From Ruminococcaceae bacterium Marseille-P2935 (GTDB lineage Bacteria; Bacillota; Clostridia; Oscillospirales; Ruminococcaceae): a DNA stretch of 64,000 bases. The notes beneath the pieces are model-generated. The model saw only the letters and a list, made by a program, of their open reading frames with translations, did not search any database and was not told the DNA's origin. Made by a program: the position numbers and the translations under genes. The stretch is from positions 704,312 to 768,311 of the forward strand of contig LT629951.1 in the NCBI GenBank assembly GCA_900104565.1. Direction: 5' to 3'. Below are positions 61,757-64,000 of this stretch, in pieces (the first letter of the stretch is position 1; every line of letters begins with the position of its first letter).

Positions 61757-62111
61757 GTAAAACTTCCCCCTATATGTGTATCGTATCTTTTTTGTATGCA
61801 AGAAAAAAGAATCTGTCATATGGCGCTGAAGCTTCCGCCTGGGTCCGCTTCCCTATCATAGTTTTTATAAAAGCCTTTTTGGAAAGGGTGCGGATGGAAA
61901 TAAATAATTTGATTCGGATTTCTGAAAATAGAAAACTGATGCATGTTTCGCTGAAAAAGCACAGCAACAGGGTGAAAAAACGGGAATATTTTACGTGTGG
62001 AGATGCTTCTTCAGCTGAAACAGATTAAAATTTAAAGGTTTCAGAAAGCCCCTGATTCAATATGTTTGTGCTGCATAGGCGGCAGCCGCTCAACAGCCTG
62101 CTCAATCAGCA
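61757..62111 (-). other. purH-purD intergenic region
   Basis: 355 bases without a gene. Read leftward it has TTGCAT near 61795 but no good -10. No strong terminator is seen, so purD may be read from purH. Confidence 0.35.
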
Positions 62112-63659
62112 TTAGTGCTTAAAATGACGCATGCCGGTAAACACCATTGCAATTCCATATTTGTTGCACAGCCGGATGGAATCCTCATCCCGGATTGACC
62201 CGCCCGGTTGGATAATAGCGGTAATTCCGGCCTGATGCGCTGCTTCTACGCAGTCGTCAAAGGGGAAGAAGGCGTCTGAACCCATTACCGAGCCCGCCGC
62301 TTTGTCTCCCGCATATTTAATTGCCAGTTCCAACGCAGTAATACGGTTGGTTTGCCCGGGGCCAATGCCTACCGAGGCATCCCCTTTAGCCAGGGCAATC
62401 CCGTTGGATTTTGTATGCTTTACAATCTTCCAGGCCAGATTCAGCGCTTTCATTTCGTCCTCGGTTGGAGCACGGTCGGTAACAACCTTTAAATCCTGCC
62501 CATTCAGCAGCTGGGTATCCAGCTGCTGTACCAGCAGGCCCCCAGCAACTTTTTTCATATCAAACAGGTTTTTAGCGTTGGGCACCATGCAGTCAGGAAG
62601 CTCTAATAGGCGGATGTTCTTTTTCTGGCTGAGCAGTTCCAGTGCATCTGCGTCAAAGGCAGGGGCGATGATAATCTCTAAAAAGATTTTGGAAAGCTCG
62701 GTAGCGGTTGCCAAATCCACCGGCCGGTTGAGTGCAACAATACCACCAAAAATAGAAACCGGATCGGCATTGTATGCATTCAAATAAGCTTCCAGAATAG
62801 TATCGCCAAGGCCCACGCCGCAGGGATTGGCATGCTTAACCCCAACGGCGGCAGGGCGGTCGTTGCCCAGTTCCTTCAGCATATCTAAAGCGCCGTTTGT
62901 ATCATTAATGTTGTTATAGCTAAGCTCCTTGCCGTGAAGCTGTTTGGCTGCAGGCAGGGTGTTTGAAGGAGCGCCAACTTCTTTGTAAAAGGCGGCTTTT
63001 TGATGAGGGTTTTCCCCATAGCGCATCTCCTGCACCTTTTCGTAGGTGAGGGAAAGCTCTTGGGGGAAGAGGGGAGCGCCAAGCTGGCTGCGTAAATAAG
63101 AGGCGATCAGGGTGTCGTAGCTGCTGGTGTGTTCAAACACCTTATAAGCCAGCTGGAATTTTGTTTCTTTACTTAAGGCGCCCTCTTTCAGTTGGGTGAG
63201 CACCATGCTATAATCGGCAGGGTCAACCACAACAGCAACATCCTGCCAGTTTTTTGCGGCAGCACGAATCATGGTTGGACCGCCAATATCAATGTTTTCA
63301 ATGGCCTCTTCAAGCTGTACGCCTGGTTTTAAAATAGTCTGCTTAAAGGGGTAAAGGTTGATGGCAACCACATCAATGGGGGTTACCCCAAGCTCCTGAA
63401 GCTGGCGCATATGCTCAGGGTTTTCGCGCATTGCCAGCACCCCTGCATGAATGGCAGGGTGCAGGGTTTTTACCCGGCCGTCCAAACATTCGGGAAAACC
63501 GGTAATCTCGGAAACGCCGGTAACTGCAACCCCGGCCTCCTTGAGCGCCTTGGCAGTGCCGCCGGTAGAGACAATTTCATACCCCAGCGCCGAAAGGCCT
63601 TTGGCAAAATCAACAATTCCAGTTTTATCTGATACACTAAGCAGTGCCCGTTTTTTCAT
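62112..63659 (-). CDS. purH: Bifunctional AICAR formyltransferase/IMP cyclohydrolase
   Basis: A 515-aa enzyme catalysing the last two steps to IMP. N-terminal MGS-like cyclohydrolase domain: [27 protein letters not shown], and the [16 protein letters not shown] block near 121. C-terminal formyltransferase: [13 protein letters not shown] near 250 and [18 protein letters not shown] near 455. Start at 63659 matches the family; its GGAG ribosome site lies at the edge of the dispersed repeat. The reading frame stays open through the repeats upstream but this is not family sequence. Confidence 0.96.
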   Translation of the reverse strand: MKKRALLSVSDKTGIVDFAKGLSALGYEIVSTGGTAKALKEAGVAVTGVSEITGFPECLDGRVKTLHPAIHAGVLAMRENPEHMRQLQELGVTPIDVVAINLYPFKQTILKPGVQLEEAIENIDIGGPTMIRAAAKNWQDVAVVVDPADYSMVLTQLKEGALSKETKFQLAYKVFEHTSSYDTLIASYLRSQLGAPLFPQELSLTYEKVQEMRYGENPHQKAAFYKEVGAPSNTLPAAKQLHGKELSYNNINDTNGALDMLKELGNDRPAAVGVKHANPCGVGLGDTILEAYLNAYNADPVSIFGGIVALNRPVDLATATELSKIFLEIIIAPAFDADALELLSQKKNIRLLELPDCMVPNAKNLFDMKKVAGGLLVQQLDTQLLNGQDLKVVTDRAPTEDEMKALNLAWKIVKHTKSNGIALAKGDASVGIGPGQTNRITALELAIKYAGDKAAGSVMGSDAFFPFDDCVEAAHQAGITAIIQPGGSIRDEDSIRLCNKYGIAMVFTGMRHFKH

Positions 63660-63664
63660 AAAAT

Positions 63665-63835
63665 GCTCCATTCTGCCGCTTCGCGTCGACGTAAAATACA
63701 ATGAAACCCAGCTCTTATCACGCGAAGTAAAGAATGATAAGAGCATTTTTGTGCATAAGAACCGGAGCGTGACAGCGCGGATGGTTCTGCACATCGCTTT
63801 GCGAGAGGCAGTTTGAAAGAAACTTTCAAACTGTT
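63665..63835 (+). repeat. Dispersed structured repeat, copy B (171 bp)
   Basis: First of two tandem units. Contains the stem GCTCTTATCA / TGATAAGAGC (63711-63720, 63735-63744) and the stem AGTTTGAAAG / CTTTCAAACT (63810-63819, 63823-63832). It abuts purH and, on the minus strand, supplies TGGAG upstream of that gene's ATG. Confidence 0.85.
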
Positions 63836-64000
63836 GCTCCATTCTGCCGCTTCGCGTCGACGTAAAATACAATGAAACCCAGCTCTTATCACGCGAAGTA
63901 AAGAATGATAAGAGCATTTTTGTGCATAAGAACCGGAGCGTGACAGCGCGGAGGTTCTGCACATCGCTTTGCGAGAGGCAGTTTGAAAGAAACTTTCAAA
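63836..64000 (+). repeat. Dispersed structured repeat, copy C (continues beyond window)
   Basis: Second tandem unit, almost identical to copy B apart from one deleted base near 63953. The stem arms recur exactly 171 bases on (63882-63891 and 63906-63915). Runs off the right edge. Confidence 0.85.

Noticed and set aside
63660-63962. In-frame extension of purH through the two repeats (about 100 extra residues)
   Set aside because: The 171-bp unit is divisible by 3, so the frame stays open by chance. The extra sequence is repetitive and not PurH-like, and purH has a proper start at 63659.

Overview
The window reads as the chromosome of a spore-forming, anaerobic, low-to-mid-GC Firmicute of the Clostridia, most likely near Oscillospirales/Ruminococcaceae. 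The evidence is spoIIR, an alanine T-box ahead of alaS, Shine-Dalgarno-rich gene starts with many TTG/GTG start codons, a flavin-reductase/rubredoxin fusion, a fused clostridial-type PurL, and ispE (MEP pathway). No rRNA, prophage or CRISPR array is visible. Mobile DNA is limited to decayed IS200-like pieces and a structured dispersed repeat that occurs at both edges of the window.

Layout. 1-7500: a copy of the dispersed repeat, nadE (minus strand), a PHP-family histidinol-phosphatase-like gene, an Lrp-type regulator overlapping an aminotransferase, a DUF362/ferredoxin protein and ispE. 7900-16800: spoIIR, an Ala T-box and alaS, hinT, a phosphoribosyltransferase, comEC, holA and a TOPRIM (RNase M5-like) gene. 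16950-19960: an AlgI-like MBOAT protein and an AlgJ/DHHW-like protein, both without their catalytic histidines. 20400-29430: a probable sugar or nucleoside uptake and catabolism locus with two PfkB kinases, a BMP lipoprotein with its ABC ATPase and two permeases, an eIF2B-like protein and a BtpA-family TIM barrel. 30110-36310: mgtE, an M20 amidohydrolase and two very similar double-SIS proteins. 36900-41830: a MATE pump diverging from a MerR regulator, and a DUF2975/small HTH/DUF4153 membrane operon. 42170-47760: pepT and a cyclophilin, then an xpaC-telA-lemA-TPM operon. 47850-50040: an IS200-like remnant and an AbrB-type/macrolide-type glycosyltransferase pair. 50268-53290: tRNA-Ala(CGC), tRNA-Val(CAC), the rubredoxin protein and a DUF134-Mrp-NifX operon. 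53620-64000: a DUF4358 lipoprotein, a YczE-like fragment, and purine biosynthesis genes transcribed leftward (purH, purD, purL, purB).

The best candidate for an undescribed system is 20415-29428, possibly extended to 36308. An uptake system for a nucleoside-like solute is linked to two PfkB kinases and to an eIF2B-fold protein in which the Cys/Asp pair of the ribose-1,5-bisphosphate and methylthioribose isomerases is replaced by Tyr143 and Glu211. The ABC operon has a leader with three successive hairpins and loop-loop complementarity. A second candidate is the MBOAT/DHHW-like pair, which looks like a polysaccharide O-acetylation module rebuilt from catalytically dead parts. Regulatory sites with unusually clear architecture include the Ala T-box (specifier GCC, promoter -35 overlapping the spoIIR stop), a 19-bp-spacer MerR-type promoter, three operators phased at 21 bp, and a dyad inside the spacer of the DUF134 promoter.

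All functional calls come from reading motifs in the translated sequence; no database search was run.
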